Shown: positions 46,947-60,321, counted from the first letter of the stretch. The stretch is DNA of 64,000 nt from Cryptomeria japonica (GCF_030272615.1 NC_081406.1:112251783-112315782), one strand, 5' to 3'. Notes: generated from the letters alone by a model not told the origin. Made by a program: numbers and translations.

Positions 46947-49900
46947 TTAATGAAGAGGGACAACCCCCAATTCACTTCTAAGATACTCAAAAGTGGTCTT
47001 AAGTAGAGGTTTGGTAAAGATATCTGCAAGGTGCTCCTTAGTAGAAACATGCTCCAAGATAACATCTTTACTTTGAACTTTTTCCCTCGAGAAGTGATAC
47101 TTCAATTCAATGTGCTTAGTCCTTGCATGCAAAACAAGATTTTTAGAAATGTTTATTGCACTTGTATTATCACACAAAATCTTTATTGGTTATGAGATTT
47201 TCATCTTAAAACCTTCCAAAATGTGCCTCATCCAAATAGCTTGTGTGCAATTCGTATAAGTTGCTACATACTCAGCTTCAGTAATAGATTGTGAAGTACA
47301 ACTCTGCTTTTTGCTACTCCATGAAACTAGCCTTCCTCCTAGAACGAATGCTCCATCGGTAGTAATCTTCCGGTCATCAATATTGCCTGCTCAATCAGCA
47401 TCTACGTATGCTTTCAAATCAAAATTTCCACCATATGGATACCATAACCCATAGTCAATAGTACCTTTCAGATATCGAAAAATTTTCTTGGTTTCCATCA
47501 GATGTGCTTCCTTTGGATTCTTCTGAAATCTAGCAACAATACCAAATGCATGGGTGATATCCGGTCGACTGTGAACAACATAGTGTAATTTTTCAATCAT
47601 TGACTTGTATTCCTTTTCATCTACAGACTTAGATGCATCTTCCTTTGACAACTTACAACCTGTAACCATTGGGGTTCCAACTGGTTTACAGTCACTCATA
47701 CCAAAAGTCTTCAAAACCTCTTTCACATACTTAGATGGAGTAATGAAAATACCATTCTTCATTTGTTGTATCTGCAAGCCTATGAAATTTTTTATTTCCC
47801 TTACTAATGACATCTTAAACTCATTCTTTATTTCATCTGCAAAACAATTACTCATGTCATCATTACCTCCAAATATAATGTCATCAACAAATACTTCACT
47901 GACCAGTATTTCATCTCCTTCAGACTTGAGATAAATGTTGTTGTCATCACTGGTTCTAGCAAAGCCTGTCTTCATTAGATGTGTATGAAGTTGTTCATAC
48001 CATGCTCTAGGTGCCTACTTTAATCCATACAAAGGTTTATGCAATTTGCATACCATGTCTTTCAATGCATAACCATTAGGTTGCTCTATATAAACCTCTT
48101 CTTCCAATATCCCATTAAAAAATGCAGACTTAAAATCCATTTGGTATACCTTGAACTTCTTATGAGCTACAAATGCAAGTAAAGTTCTAACACCTTCCAG
48201 TCTTGCTACTAGTGCAAAAGTTTCTCCATAATCTTCTCCTTCTTCTTGCGCATAACCTTTGCAGAATAATCTTGACTTGTTGCGAACTACAACACCATCT
48301 TCATTTAACTTGTTTCTGAACACCCATTTAGTACCTATAACATTCTTGTTTACCGGTCGGGGTACCAAGGTCCGAGTGTTATTCTTCTCAATTTGATCTA
48401 ATTCCTCCTCCATAGATTTAACCCAATGATCATCACCAAATGCCTCCTTAGCACTTCTAGGTTAAAAGGTGGAGATCATGCAAGAGTTCTCTCTTATTCT
48501 CCTTCTAGTTAGGACTCCAACATCCTTATCCCCAATAATCTGTTCAGGACTGTGATTCAGTCTCACATGCCTAGGAATAAGATGATCATTCTCTTCAGGT
48601 TCAACTTCTTCATTATCATCTTCTTCTGAAATTATTTGTTCCGGTTGAACAAGTACATCAGGATTTGCTTTACCGATTTCTGATTTAACAATTTCAGGTT
48701 CCAAAAGCAAAATGAAAGGATCTTCATCCTTTTTCTCAGAACTGGTTCCTTCAGAGACTTCAAGACATTCATCTACACGAACATCAACACTCTCAACAAT
48801 TCTCTGTGTCCGATTGTTGAAGCATTTATAGGCCTTACTCTTGGTGGAATAGCCAAGAAATATGCCTTAATCACTCTTAGCTTCAAACTTGCTTATGTAA
48901 TCACCTCTTTTAATAAAACATTTTCTTCCAAATATCTTAAAATAGCTAACATCAGGTGATCTCCCATACCAATATTCATAAGGGGTCTTGTCCTTACCTC
49001 TTTTCACCATAACTCGATTCATTGTGTAGACAACTGTACTTACAACTTCTTTCCAAAATGTTTTTGCCATAACTCCTTGTATCAACATAGTTCTAATAGC
49101 TTCAACCACTGACCGATTGTTTATGTCTGTTATACCATTTTGCCATGGTGTCCTTGGTGTAGAAAGCTACCTCTTGATACAATTATCATCACAATACTTA
49201 GTGAACTCTGCAGAAGTGAATTCACCACCTTGATATGTTCTCATATATTTTATCTTTTTGCCACTCTCTTTCTCAGCTAAGGCCTTGAATGCCTTGAATT
49301 TACCAAAAGCTTCATTCTTATCCTTCAAAAATGTGACCCACATCATCCTTGAACAATCATCAGTGAAGATTATGAAATATCTGTCACCTTGAATGCTTCT
49401 TGTTCTTATTGGTCCACAAAGATTTGTATGAACCAAATCTAACAAGTGCTCTGCTAAGAAGGACTTGCTCTTGAAAGTTGAAGAAGTCATCTTTCCTAAC
49501 TGACATTCTTTACAAAGAGCATTAACCAGTTTGTCTAGTTGAGGCAGACCTCTTACTGTCTTAGACTTGCTCAGTTTAACAATATTGTCAAAATTTATAT
49601 GACAAAATCTCCTATGCCAAAGCCCACTATCATCTATTTTTGCAATCAAACAGTTGCTAACTTTAGGATTAAGATGAAATAGATTACCTCTGGTCTATTT
49701 CCCGGTTGCAATCAATTCACCTTTGTTGTCAAAGATTTTGCACATACCATTTCTAAACTCTAGTGGGTATCCTCTGTCATTAAGTTGTTCCACACTCAAA
49801 ATATTGTGATTTAGGCCTTCAACCCAATAGACATCGTCAGTACTGCTTTTCCCATTAAGAGAAAAAACTCCCTTACCTTTAACCATATAGGGTGAGTCAT

Positions 49901-51038
49901 TGCCAAATCTTACAACACCACCATCAAATTCCTTCAGGGAAAGAAATTTCCTCGGATCATCGGTCATGTGATGTGAACAACCACTATCAATGATCCAATC
50001 ATCAGATTTATCCATCCTGAATACTAGTGCCTTCTGATTTGATATTTCTTCCTTAATAGCTACAAACACAATATCTTCACTATCATCATCATCATATTCT
50101 TCATCAATAATACCACTGTCAATAGCTACAAGACAATCTCTCTTGCCTTTACCATTATACTTCTTAAATTTGTCTCTCTTGTATTCATTTTGACCATTAG
50201 GGAAATTAGCTGCTATATGACCAATCTTGTTGCATGCAAAACATTTCAAAGGTAACTTACCTTTATATTTACCAATGCCTCTAGGCAGTTATTTTTCCAA
50301 TAATGCTTCAAGTTCCACTAAGTTGTCTTCATCATCATCATCTCTGCTGGATCTAGATTCGTAACTATGGCCAGTATCATTACTTCTTCTCATAGATGGG
50401 TTAGAGACAGAAGCTCTGAATGAAAATTCTGATTTTTGTACACTACCATAATATCCATTTAATTCAAAAGCAATAAGTTTGCCAATAATAGAGTCAAGAG
50501 ATACCTTTGTCTTGTCAGTGGATTTCAGTTCTTGAATAGCTACAACTCGGATAGCATAGACCGATAACAGGGTTCTCAATACCTTACTAATCACTGTGGC
50601 ATCTTCCACTTTCCCTCCTGCACTCTTTACTTCACCAACTATCTCTTTTATCCTTTGACCATATTGTTGGATATTCTCACCTTCAGACATTCTCATGTCA
50701 TCAAACTTTCCTCTCAAACTCTCCTCTTTAGCAATCTTAACATGTTCATCACCGCTATAAATCTCTTCAATTTTTTTCCACACTTCATATGCAGTTTCAA
50801 GACCATGAACATCTACATATTCAACATCAGACATGGAACTGATAATAGCTTCTAGTGTTTGGTGATTTTCTTGTTGTTCTTTCTTCTGATCATCAGTCAA
50901 GGTTCCAATAGGTATAATATACTTAGTTCCTATATGATCCCAATACTGACTACCAAGACTCTTAATGTAAATCTTCATTTTATCTCTCCATATTGTATAG
51001 TTATCTTTGTTGAACTTCAGACCTTCTTTCTTCATCAT
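46947..51038 (-). pseudogene. Copia 2 gag-pol polyprotein with lost integrase triad
   Basis: ATG at 51038 (MMKKEGLKFNKDNYTIWRDK). The zinc knuckle reads CFACNKIGHIAANF (about 50220), with the last Cys replaced by Phe. Protease IIDSGCSHHMTDD (about 49980). Integrase HHCC region LWHRRFCHINFDN and CKECQLGKM (49640-49500). All three catalytic positions are altered: HTNLCGP (Asp to Asn, about 49415), RTYQGGEF (Asp to Tyr, about 49233), NGITDINN (Glu to Asp, about 49125). RT is well kept: GTKWVFRNKLNEDGVVVRNK, MDFKSAFFNGILEEEVYIEQ, FVDD at 47880-47891. RNase H: CDNTSAINISKNLVLHARTK, then ADIFTKPLLKT. Stops near 50290, 49695, 49167, 48867, 48462, 48015, 47391 and 47178. Confidence 0.95.
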
Positions 51039-51097
51039 GATCTACAAGATCTTTTCTTCAAGTTGTTAGGCAATTATATTAAAGAGGACCTGAGACA

Positions 51098-51108
51098 CTC
51101 TGATACCA
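51098..51108 (-). other. Primer binding site of copia 2
   Basis: Minus strand TGGTATCAGAG, two bases inside the 5' LTR; initiator tRNA-Met type as in copia 1. Confidence 0.88.
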
Positions 51109-51110
51109 AT

Positions 51111-52552
51111 TGATGGTATGATGAAATAATAAGTATCTGGTAGAATACTGAGAGGGGTGGGGGTGAATCGGTATATTGAAAAACTAATACAAAGTTCCTA
51201 ACCTCAAATTCAATCACACAAAGTAAACATATCACAGTTAAGATCAATATTCATAAGAATACTTGACATCAACCGGTTTGACTGTTGTGACAACTTAATA
51301 GTAAACAACTCCAATCTTGTAAACATCAACAATGCTTAAACATATCTCAACATGTTCATCTCTCAATGCTTCTAGTTATCATGCCTTATTAGAAGTTAAT
51401 CAAATCAACAAATAAGATCATAACCACAAAAAACATTCACCACTTGACACAAATATTTATACATGGAAAACCCAAATAGGTAAAAACCACGGTGAGATGA
51501 GACTCACAAGGATAGCTATCTGATCTCTTCTGAAGTTCACCCTGTTAGGAGCCAAGCCTGTTAAAGCTTTACAATAAGTCATGTTAAGAACTAATTTCGG
51601 TTAGGAATCACACGGTCAAAGGATTTACAAATATGCCTTGATGAAAAGCACAATACCTTGTTAGGAGTAACCTCACTAGAGGATTTAAGAATCCAAGCTA
51701 ATGGACCACCATGTTAGAGGATTTAATAAGTAACCAAGCTTGTTAGAGCTTACCTAGCTAAGGGATTTCACTTTTGTTGTAATTGTTAGAAAATAACAGG
51801 TTTTCTTGATCTTTCTGAATAGCACTACATTTGCTTGATCAGATCCTTCTAAGCTTCAATCTTCCTTACTCAAAGTGCAGATCCATTCACCGGTTAGGGA
51901 ACTACACACTCAACAGGTTTCTGCCAATCTTGCTAACAAATTTTACAAACAACTTTATTGACCTTAAAATACAAATCAATTAGGTCGGTAACAAAACAAA
52001 AACCTAATTCTCATCATCAAGATTACAAACAAGTCAGTACAATCTTGACCGTTAGAAATCATAACAATCTCTTCACATTCTTCAAGAAAATTCCTACCGC
52101 TCCATGATCACCGCTTCATCGGAATTTATAACTCATCACGTGTTGTGCATTAGATGCAATCCACTTTGCTCTTTCCCTAGACAACAAACAAACACGCCAA
52201 AACAATCTGAATGTATCCTCATACAATGATCACATGTGTCTCCATCGTTACCACTCATAAGATAATAAACCATCAAACTTGATCGGTTAGGGTTTAACAA
52301 CTGATAGGGTTTACTAGTTACATTGCATAGAAAGGTTTAACCCTTTACATCGATTTACCGGTTCAACTCACAAACTTAACACACCAGTTTACAACATCTT
52401 CGACAAAGCTCTTCTTACCAGTTACTAGCCAATATCAAAAATAACAATATCAACAATAACATGAATACCATTACCGGTTCAGTTGACATCAATGACAACA
52501 TATCATTAATGCAATCTATATGCAAAATGCCAACAAACTAAAAATACCAACA
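51111..52552 (-). repeat. 5' LTR of copia 2
   Basis: 1442 bp, minus strand TGTTGGTATTTTTAG ... CATACCATCA. It shares blocks with the LTRs of copia 1 and with 58956-60181 and 60322-61441, for example the C-tract near the end and TTTTTACCTATTTGGG. Confidence 0.95.
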
Positions 52553-53639
52553 TTAATAAGCTTCAATAATGTATTTTAAAGCTTATTTGATGCCAACTTG
52601 TTTAATTTTCCTTCAATCTATCCATTGGATTCCAATAAATCGCTTTGTAGAGGATATAGAGAATATGCCTTTTGTAAATTTTGTAGAGTTAAAGGTGATA
52701 CCAAAAAATCATGTATGAGTATCCAACATAAGTAATAACACCTTATAGACAATATCATGATTCATGTAGAAGGTTTCAATGATAATGAAAATCCTTTGGG
52801 TGCACTATTTAATAGATATTTTGGTATTTATACTAATCATTTATAGATCACAAATAAAATTGAGGTACATGATAATATCGTTGTAGATGATATGTACAAC
52901 GATACTTACTCATGTGTTGAGTTTAATGATATGAAAACTACACATACTTTTGTGATAGGAATTAGCACTAATGTACATCTCCTTCATCTCTTCCTACTCC
53001 ACCAATTACATTAATTGATCCAGAGATACCACAAACCAATGATTATGGATCATTATATATCAATGTGAGATAAATACATAAAGTTGTTATTACAAATATT
53101 CTTTCCTGTGAAACAAAGCATTATAACATATGCACAAAATGATTCCTTGCTCATTCTAATGAGTCTATAAGATGAAAAAAAACACACAAAAATATGTAAA
53201 CTAGAGAGAAATGTATTTTTTATTATATTATTTGTGTCACTTAAGAGGAAACCTTTCAATAGAGCACATACTCCAATTATAGATTTCTAAGGTACCTTCC
53301 ACAATATGTTGAATCTTGCTAAAGATAAATACTACCATCCAATGCATGTAAAATAAATACTTTGTTATAACTAACTAGTGGGCTGACTTACAAAACCATA
53401 TGCATCCACACATTTGATTAATATTACTTATGGATGAATTATAAAGCATATGCACCCAGCTAATACTAGCTACTATATAATAGGATGGGGTTCACAAATT
53501 GCACCCCACTTCAAAAGGTTTTTTTCTTAAATATTGAGATTTGATGAAACTTGGAGGTGAATTTTCATGTGGCATCTTTAGGGTTCATACCCTTTTATTA
53601 TACTAAAATCTCACCAACATAATATGTGCGAAGATGCTT

Positions 53640-54350
53640 GTCTTTTTATTCCAATATAATCTTAGGTTATAAAAATAAGTATCCATCCTCATCCAATGTT
53701 GGTAGCTCTATTGTGATCCATACATTGGTCCAATGGTTTTCTTAAGGAAAGAAACATAAAAAACTAGTTGGATCGTAGCAAATGGTGGGAGTGCCAACTT
53801 GTATGCTACCTTGAAAATAGATTAGATAACTTAGTAAGAACCATAAATTTGGGCACCAACTTTTAACCTCCTTTGTTTTATATAGATATTTTCTTGTATA
53901 GATAGAGACATAAAAGACCTAATCATAATACAAAGGTACATTGTTTCCTATGTTGATCCACTTATCATTTAATGAAATTTTGTACCAATACAAGATTGGC
54001 CTTAAAGAGATGATAAATTTCCACACATTTGACTAAAGTGTTGTCAACTATTAGAACCTTAGAATAACCTAGAATATAAAAACCCAAAGAAGACAACAGA
54101 GTACCATAGAAGGACTCATATGGTGTCATCTTGTAAGAATTATGATAAGTAGAATTATACCACCATTTAGATAGTTTTAACCACTTAGACCATCCTCACT
54201 ATTTCTCATAGACAAAAAAAATGTAAGTCTGAAGGTACTTGTTGACAATATTTGTTTGGTCTTCCCTTCTCATGTGTTATCTAACTTTCTATCCAATTGT
54301 TTTTACTTAATGCAAAACTTTGGCTTTCTTGTGTAATTAAGTGTAGATTC
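53640..54350 (-). pseudogene. Ty3/gypsy integrase C-terminal relic
   Basis: Minus-strand frames, with stops and shifts, give KWWYNSTYHNSYKMTPYES (about 54170-54110), then QHRKQCTFVL and KLVPKF (about 53870), and VAYKLALPPFATIQLVFYVS (about 53820-53750), the GPF/Y-type C-terminus of gypsy integrases. It belongs with the core fragment at 55560-55790; about 1.2 kb of unrelated sequence lies between. Confidence 0.75.
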
Positions 54351-55559
54351 GAGTATTACAATCATTTCTTAAAAGTTTTTCTTTTGAGAGATAAATTTCA
54401 AAAAATAAATAAATGAATATCTATTAATAATGAAGAAAAGAGGAGTTGGTGATAAGGCTCATTTTTAATGTCGAAGATTGTTGGTTCAAAAGGCATAGTG
54501 ATGCTTTCATTAAAAAAAGGATGTGAATTGGAGTTGAAAGTTCTTCATTATCTATGAAATTGAATTTTACAAAACTATTTGGGGTGATAAGGCTAGAGCA
54601 TTTTTTACACTATAATGTAAAAGGTACATTATTTATGGAAACCAATACCTTTATGATAATGTTTAGTTTCATTATGTCACCAAATGTTTGTGTTCTCAAA
54701 GCCGTTCATACTATGTCTAACAAAATTTCAAAAAATCACATGCTTATGCTATTGGAGAATCTAATGCAATGTCAAATGGATAGTGTGTAAAGAAAGATTA
54801 CATTGGAAGTGATATTCATAATAAATTTAGGATTATAATTAGTTTCAAGCCATGTCCCTTCATGGAGAAAGGGGGGCTTGGAATTTATTTGTAAGACTTA
54901 TGACTATAGTTAGTGTATCCACCTTGGTTTAGTTTATTTTGTACACCAAAGGATAGATTTTCTTTCCATAATATTGGAGAGATATTGACACTTTTGGAGG
55001 AGATCGACTTGTTCTTTCATATGCATCACTAGAGAAGGATTTTTGACACAGTGAAAGCAGATGTGGACTCTTAGAGGATATTTGTTTTCTCATTGTGCTT
55101 GGAGGATGGGAATATTCTTGTTCTCTCATGTGATATAGAGGATTTGTAGGTTTGAAAATTAGGAAATCCGATGATGGATTCATTTTGGTGTTTCTTGGGT
55201 GAGTGAGGAGAATTGTTGAAGGCACTTCATCAAAGTTTCTAAAAGAGATGTTGTGTTTTATCCTTTGTTTGGATTGATATAATAGGTGGGGAAATGTTGG
55301 TTTTATATTACATCATTTAATGTATTTTTTAGTATATGTTAGATTAAATAATGAATATTGTCATATAGATGTTAATTAAATGTTAGTAAATAAATCAATA
55401 AATTAGTTTAATATTTTAGTTGGGAGTTAGGTAGTTTGAAAGTTACCTTCTCATAAAAAATTTAGTTCCTTTTATGGAAATACATTAAATTTATACATCC
55501 ATATTGCAATGCATTGATAATTAGATTGAATATATTAAAAGTATCTATTTACATTTTTA
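54351..55559. other. Unassigned insertion between gypsy integrase fragments
   Basis: About 1.2 kb, no supported ORF, no LTR or TSD recognised. It separates the integrase core (right) from its C-terminus (left). Confidence 0.35.
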
Positions 55560-55790
55560 GATTCTCATTTTTTTGTGCAATCATGATGTAGTTTCTTTAA
55601 AATTCCAGTTTTGTTGCTCTACCATTTTCAAAAAGTGTAAGATTGATGCAATGCACACAAATAATAATATTTGGTCAAGTGGTCAATAACAACTAAAATG
55701 ATCTATCTAACTCTTGATATTATAAGCCCCATGATGAAATCAATAGAAAAATCAGTCCAAGCAATATCTAGAATAGGAAGTAGTAATGTC
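55560..55790 (-). pseudogene. Ty3/gypsy integrase core fragment
   Basis: LDIAWTDFSIDFIMGLIISR (about 55780-55726) contains the first catalytic Asp region of a gypsy integrase, followed by VVIDHLTKYYYLCALHQ (about 55690-55630). It joins at about 55790 to accessory-ORF sequence on the same strand without the usual integrase zinc-binding region between. Confidence 0.75.
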
Positions 55791-56640
55791 CTATTTACTA
55801 ATGTCTTTCTTGTGAACCACCTCAATAGTAGACTCCATAGTCGGGTCATCAAGGTCAACAGTGACATTTTTGGCTTTACAAGGCTTATCCATCTTTCTAA
55901 TTTTGGAACTCCTAGATTTAGGGCTAGTGGACTTGCATTTCTCAGGAGTAGGCTTAAGGAGTTTGTCATCCTCCATTTCCGTGCAAGGATTTATCACTTT
56001 CTTACCTATTTTCTTCCCAACCAAACAAGGTTTTTTTAGGGAAATGCAATTTACTTTCTATCAACCCAATTTTGATAGAGTTAAAAGGCTTATTAGGATT
56101 TCCACTGTGAGTAAGCCTATTATTTTTAGGAGTGCAGTTGGATGCATATCTATATAAAGCAAAGATGAGGCCCTAGGGTAATGGAGGGGTAGTGCCTTTA
56201 ACTTCTTTATTAGCACACAAAGATGTGAAGAGGAAGAATAGGATATCGATGAACTCCTTCTGTCTAATATGGTTAAGGATGGGGAAATGATACCCATGTA
56301 TGGTGGCATAACAACCTTCTAATGTGAAATAATGAATAACATGATAAATGACAATGACATAAGGGGCAAGAAAAATCAACCCGTCAAACCCATTTCGTAG
56401 TGGAACAACATTCTCACCTTCCTTGAAGAATTTGTTCATTAAAATATTATAATCCTGACATCTCCTCTTGACCACTCTTAAGACCTCACACTTAAGACTT
56501 GTCACTTTGGCAATTAGCTCCAGAGTGGCTTGGAATTTTATATGCTAATCGTCACTTCACCTTTCCTCCAGGAGTTGCAAAATTTGGTGGAGAGACTATG
56601 GTTAATCTCCTCATGGCTTCAAAGAACAAAGCTAAAATTG
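55791..56640 (-). pseudogene. Accessory-ORF relic, same domain as LINE third ORF
   Basis: Reading from about 56505: TSLKCEVLRVVKRRCQDYNI, FDGLIFLAPYVIVIYHVIHY, then GCYATIHGYHFPILNHIRQK (about 56315-56255) and FFLFTSLCANKEVKG. The GYHF.(I/L)LN..R motif and its surroundings parallel VYGYHFVLLNYFRH in the LINE accessory ORF at 26889-26930. After stops, a Lys-rich linker (MVGKKIGKKVINPCTEMEDD, KCKSTSPKSRSSKIRKMDK) follows down to 55791, as in the other members. No coiled-coil end remains; gypsy integrase sequence follows instead. The carrier element is unknown. Confidence 0.6.
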
Positions 56641-59600
56641 CCTATGTTATGTGCATAAGTGAGTTGGAATTTATTATTCCAAAATTTGAGTACCCCTAAC
56701 ATATGCATTCATTTTCCTAGAATAGCATCAACTTACACAATTTATTCCTCCTATGCTATAATTAGTTAATCTTCAAATTAATTTTATGCCAAATCAGTGT
56801 GAGCATGGTAAATGATATCTTCTATTAAGTTTTTTGTGGACTTGTTTGATCTTACACCCCTAGGGTTTATACCTTCACTGTTTTGGGGGTTTCAAATATT
56901 TTCTTATCACATTATCATTTTTAGATCTTGTTAGGATTTGTGTTCTTATCTATTGGAATTTCATTGTTATATCCCTCTTTATAATGTTTGTGCCTTACTT
57001 TATGGAGTCCATTTTTGCCTACCTTAAGCACCCTTTGATACCTTACTAGGAATTCATTTTAGGATTTGACAAAACAATAATATTTTTGAATTTTAAAATT
57101 TAAAATTTTGTTATAACATTTTCTTTTCTTTTCACACCCCATTTACATCGTTTACACCACAAGCTATACACAATCCTAATCTTTTTTTGAGGAGTGTTAT
57201 CCTCAACCCTAATATGGTTACTTGTTCCAATGAAATTAAATTTTATTAATGGTATTATTGAGAGTAATGGGAATTATTATGATAATGATGCCTATGTTTT
57301 TTCTAATGATCTTGCTAGTTCGGTTCATGTGGAGAATCATACACAATTAGTAAACATGATTTATAAATTTATTCTCAACAAGCCGCAAGTCATAGAAGTC
57401 TTACCAGCTATAGATGCTAATATTGATTCATCTTTTATATTGTTGGGTATATATAATTCCTCTTCCTCTTCTATCATTACCCCTTCCACTACCATTGTTC
57501 AAAATATTGTCTATTTTTTCTCCACCTCACCCTTATCTAGAACCTTCCTCCTAGCTATACCAATCCTAAGATATATGCATCCAATATTATGTAATATACC
57601 TCTGCTCCTATCTCATCTACCAACATCCACCTACTATATCTATAGCTCCTCACTCTTGTGTCATTCTTATTTACTCTACTATCCTGTCTACCATGTTCTC
57701 CCCTCACTCTGTACCTCCATCTATCCCTAGGCATAATATGCATTATACCTCATCCTTCGCATCTCTTTCCCAACTCATTACCACTTTCATATCTTATACC
57801 AATCATATATATACCTAAACTCATTGAAGCGACCCTCCACCTCCTCTCATTGTCGTTCCCTCACTAACTCTAGATGCACTCATGCAAAAGATATATCGAG
57901 TAGAAAAGTTAATAGGTGCAATTCCAAGTGGAAAAGATGGTAAGTATTTCAAGGATGTTATACATACACCATTATCATATAAGATTGTGATAAACCATAT
58001 CTAAGTATGGACTTTGCGGAACCTTTATTTTAAATCTATATTTACTAACACGTGTGGACTTTCTATTTAAGGATAAGATATTAGTCAAGTTATTTCATAG
58101 ACCTTAAATTATTATGATATTGAGTGACTTTTTTCATTTCCTCATGTATCTATTTACATATTTGATGACTTTAAAAGTATTCTTAAAGTAATTTAAAGTT
58201 AATACAGGCTACATAGTTATTGTTTCGAAGATATTTGAGTGTATTTAAGGACCAAATAAACATATTTGACTATTTTATAATATTTGAATGGTTAAAATCT
58301 AAAGTAATTACCCACTTAAAAGATTTTTTATGTAAATATATTTATTAAGGGATTATTTAAACCAATTGTGTATAACATGCATCTAAATAACTATTCATCT
58401 TTCATAGACTTGTTTGTTCATGCAAAAAATTGAGTCTAAATTTTTAGTAAGAAATATTTTCAAGTATGGGACATATTTACTCAAAATTCTTCCTCTTATT
58501 AAAAGGTAATGATGTGGAGTAAAATATTCACCAAGTGGCTAATGCTTCTAATTTATATTTAGTTAAACAAATAACTCCTAGGGACTGTAATAAGTTCCAA
58601 TAATTCTTCAATAATGTATTTTAAATTTTATTTGGTGCTACCTTGTTTAATTTTCCTCCAATCTATCCATTGGATCCCAATTAACCACTTCATAGAGGAT
58701 ATAGAGAACAAGCCTTTTGTAAATTTTATAGAGTTGAAGGTGATACCAAAATATCATGTATGAGTATCCAACTTAAGTAATACGATCTTATAGACAATAT
58801 CATGATTCACATAAAAGGTTTCAATGACATTGGAAATCCTTTGGGTGCACTTGTTAATAGATATTTTGGTATTTATACTAATAATTTATAGATCATAAAT
58901 AACATTGAAATACATGATATGATTGTTGTAGATGATATTACAACGATAATGATGTTGTTAGGATAGCTGGTGAACAACTGAGAGGGGGGGGGGGTGAATT
59001 AGTTGTTAATAGATTATGTCAATCAAACCACTTTATACCCTTTAACTGGATCACATAAACATTATGTACCAGAATAGCAGAAATAGATACCGGTAAACAA
59101 TACAACTTAACAATAAAACAAATAATCAACACAATGCAACCATACCACATAACACCATGATTTTCATGTGGAAAACCCAGAAAGGGAAAAACCACGGTGG
59201 GAAGCCTACCCACAGTTAGATGATACTTCTGCAGAAAATATGTGATACAATGAGGGACCTGCACATGCAGAAAGGCACACTACCTAGAGCGTACTGCTCA
59301 TTACAAAAGAGTCTCACTAACTACAGAGAGGTTATAACCACCTCAAGATAAATGGACAACAATCCAGAATAATGAACTTCCATAAATAACATCTACCATG
59401 CCTGATTACAGTCCCAATTAAGCTCAATACTGGAGGCCTTTGATCTCTTCCTTAATCCCAATTCAATCACCTATGATCAACCAAATCTCCTTCGCATATG
59501 ATATTACATTCCACAACCATGAAAATGATCTATGATGAGATCTTTCATCAATTTATACCAACCCTAAGGCCTAAACCAATTAGGCCGGCCCTAAAAGATA

Positions 59601-60321
59601 TTACAATAAGATCATTACATACATCCATATTACAATGATATGTCATGTCGGCTTGAGACCAAAACAACAATAACCAATCCATAAATCATCCCGGTAACAT
59701 GTAGAGAACACATTAACATGATACCGATCCATAACCTAGATAGGCACCAAACCTAATTTGGGTCTACCACACCAAAGCAATATCTTCAATCAATTGAGGC
59801 ACGATCAAAGAGCATCTTCAACATATTGAAATCCATCTAGAAGCCGCACCAACACCACTTATGCATCCTGTCAAGATTTCTCAGTGAAAGCTTTGTCGGT
59901 TAAACCTTAAACCCATGTCGGTAAGGGTTTACAAGAGTGTGTGATAGCATCCGATTACCAAATCAATACCATCTGACCAAAACATGCTCCAGAAGCATGT
60001 AACATATAAATTCAATCATACTTCATTGATCCAAACATGTCGAAAGTGTCCAACAAATAGTCTCTTCTGTCGGTAACACTAGATCTTCAACCGATAACCA
60101 AAACCTGTCTGTCGGTAACCAACCATAATAGCTAGTGTTGACATCAATGCAACACATAATCAATTCATCCATATTTCCAATAGATGCTCATGTTCAGTTT
60201 GATGATATGAAAACTACACATACTTTTGTGGAAGAGATTAACACTAATGTATATCTCCTTGATCTCTTTCCACTCCACCAATTTCATTATTTGATATAGA
60301 GATACCACAAACCAACCATTC
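56641..60321 (+). mobile_element. Decayed gag-like retroelement relic, copy 2
   Basis: Paralogous to copy 1 from CCTATGTTATGTGCATAA (56641) on. The best frame (57194-57730) includes YDNDAYVFSNDLASSVHVEN and HTQLVNMIYKFILNKPQVI. Further on ALMQKIYRVEKLIGAIPSG (about 57870) and, near 58720, FCRVEGDTKISCMSI with LIDN and DIGNPLGALVNRYFGIYTNN. This resembles a retroelement gag with a zinc-knuckle-like region, but family assignment is uncertain. Interrupted by a solo LTR at 58956-60181 and cut at 60321 by the next LTR element. Confidence 0.45.
58956..60181 (-). mobile_element. Solo LTR of the copia LTR family
   Basis: 1226 bp with the family hallmarks (G-tract and GTGAAT after the plus-strand left end, a block like GTGGAAAACCCA...AAAAACCACGG) but no internal sequence. 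Flanks GATGT (58951-58955) and GATGC (60182-60186) match at 4 of 5. Comparison with copy 1 of the gag-like relic shows the uninterrupted site. Confidence 0.75.

Larger units (their letters stand above)
45148..52552 (-). mobile_element. Ty1/copia retrotransposon 2, full length
   Basis: 7405 bp, minus strand, with LTRs of 1439 and 1442 bp, PBS, gag-pol and polypurine tract, flanked by the perfect TSD TTAAT (45143-45147, 52553-52557). It is related to copia 1 throughout but clearly distinct in sequence. It is inserted in the gag-like relic. All components are present but the polyprotein is inactivated. Confidence 0.96.
43151..53060 (+). mobile_element. Decayed gag-like retroelement relic, copy 1 (split by copia 2)
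   Basis: The parts 43151-45147 and 52553-53060 are paralogous to 56641-58955 and 60182-60321. The more readable copy 2 suggests a gag-like protein; here only short frames survive (for example MATHSNEEILFMVV near 43757). Near 52680 the frame gives FCRVKGDTKKSCM, which looks like a zinc-knuckle region followed by LIDN and GFNDNENPLGALFNRYFGIY. I regard it as a gag relic of an LTR element, probably Ty3 type, with low certainty. Confidence 0.45.

Noticed and set aside
57194-57870. Ser/Leu/Tyr-rich hydrophobic reading suggesting a membrane protein
   Set aside because: CT/TA-rich relic sequence; the homologous region of copy 1 does not keep the frame.
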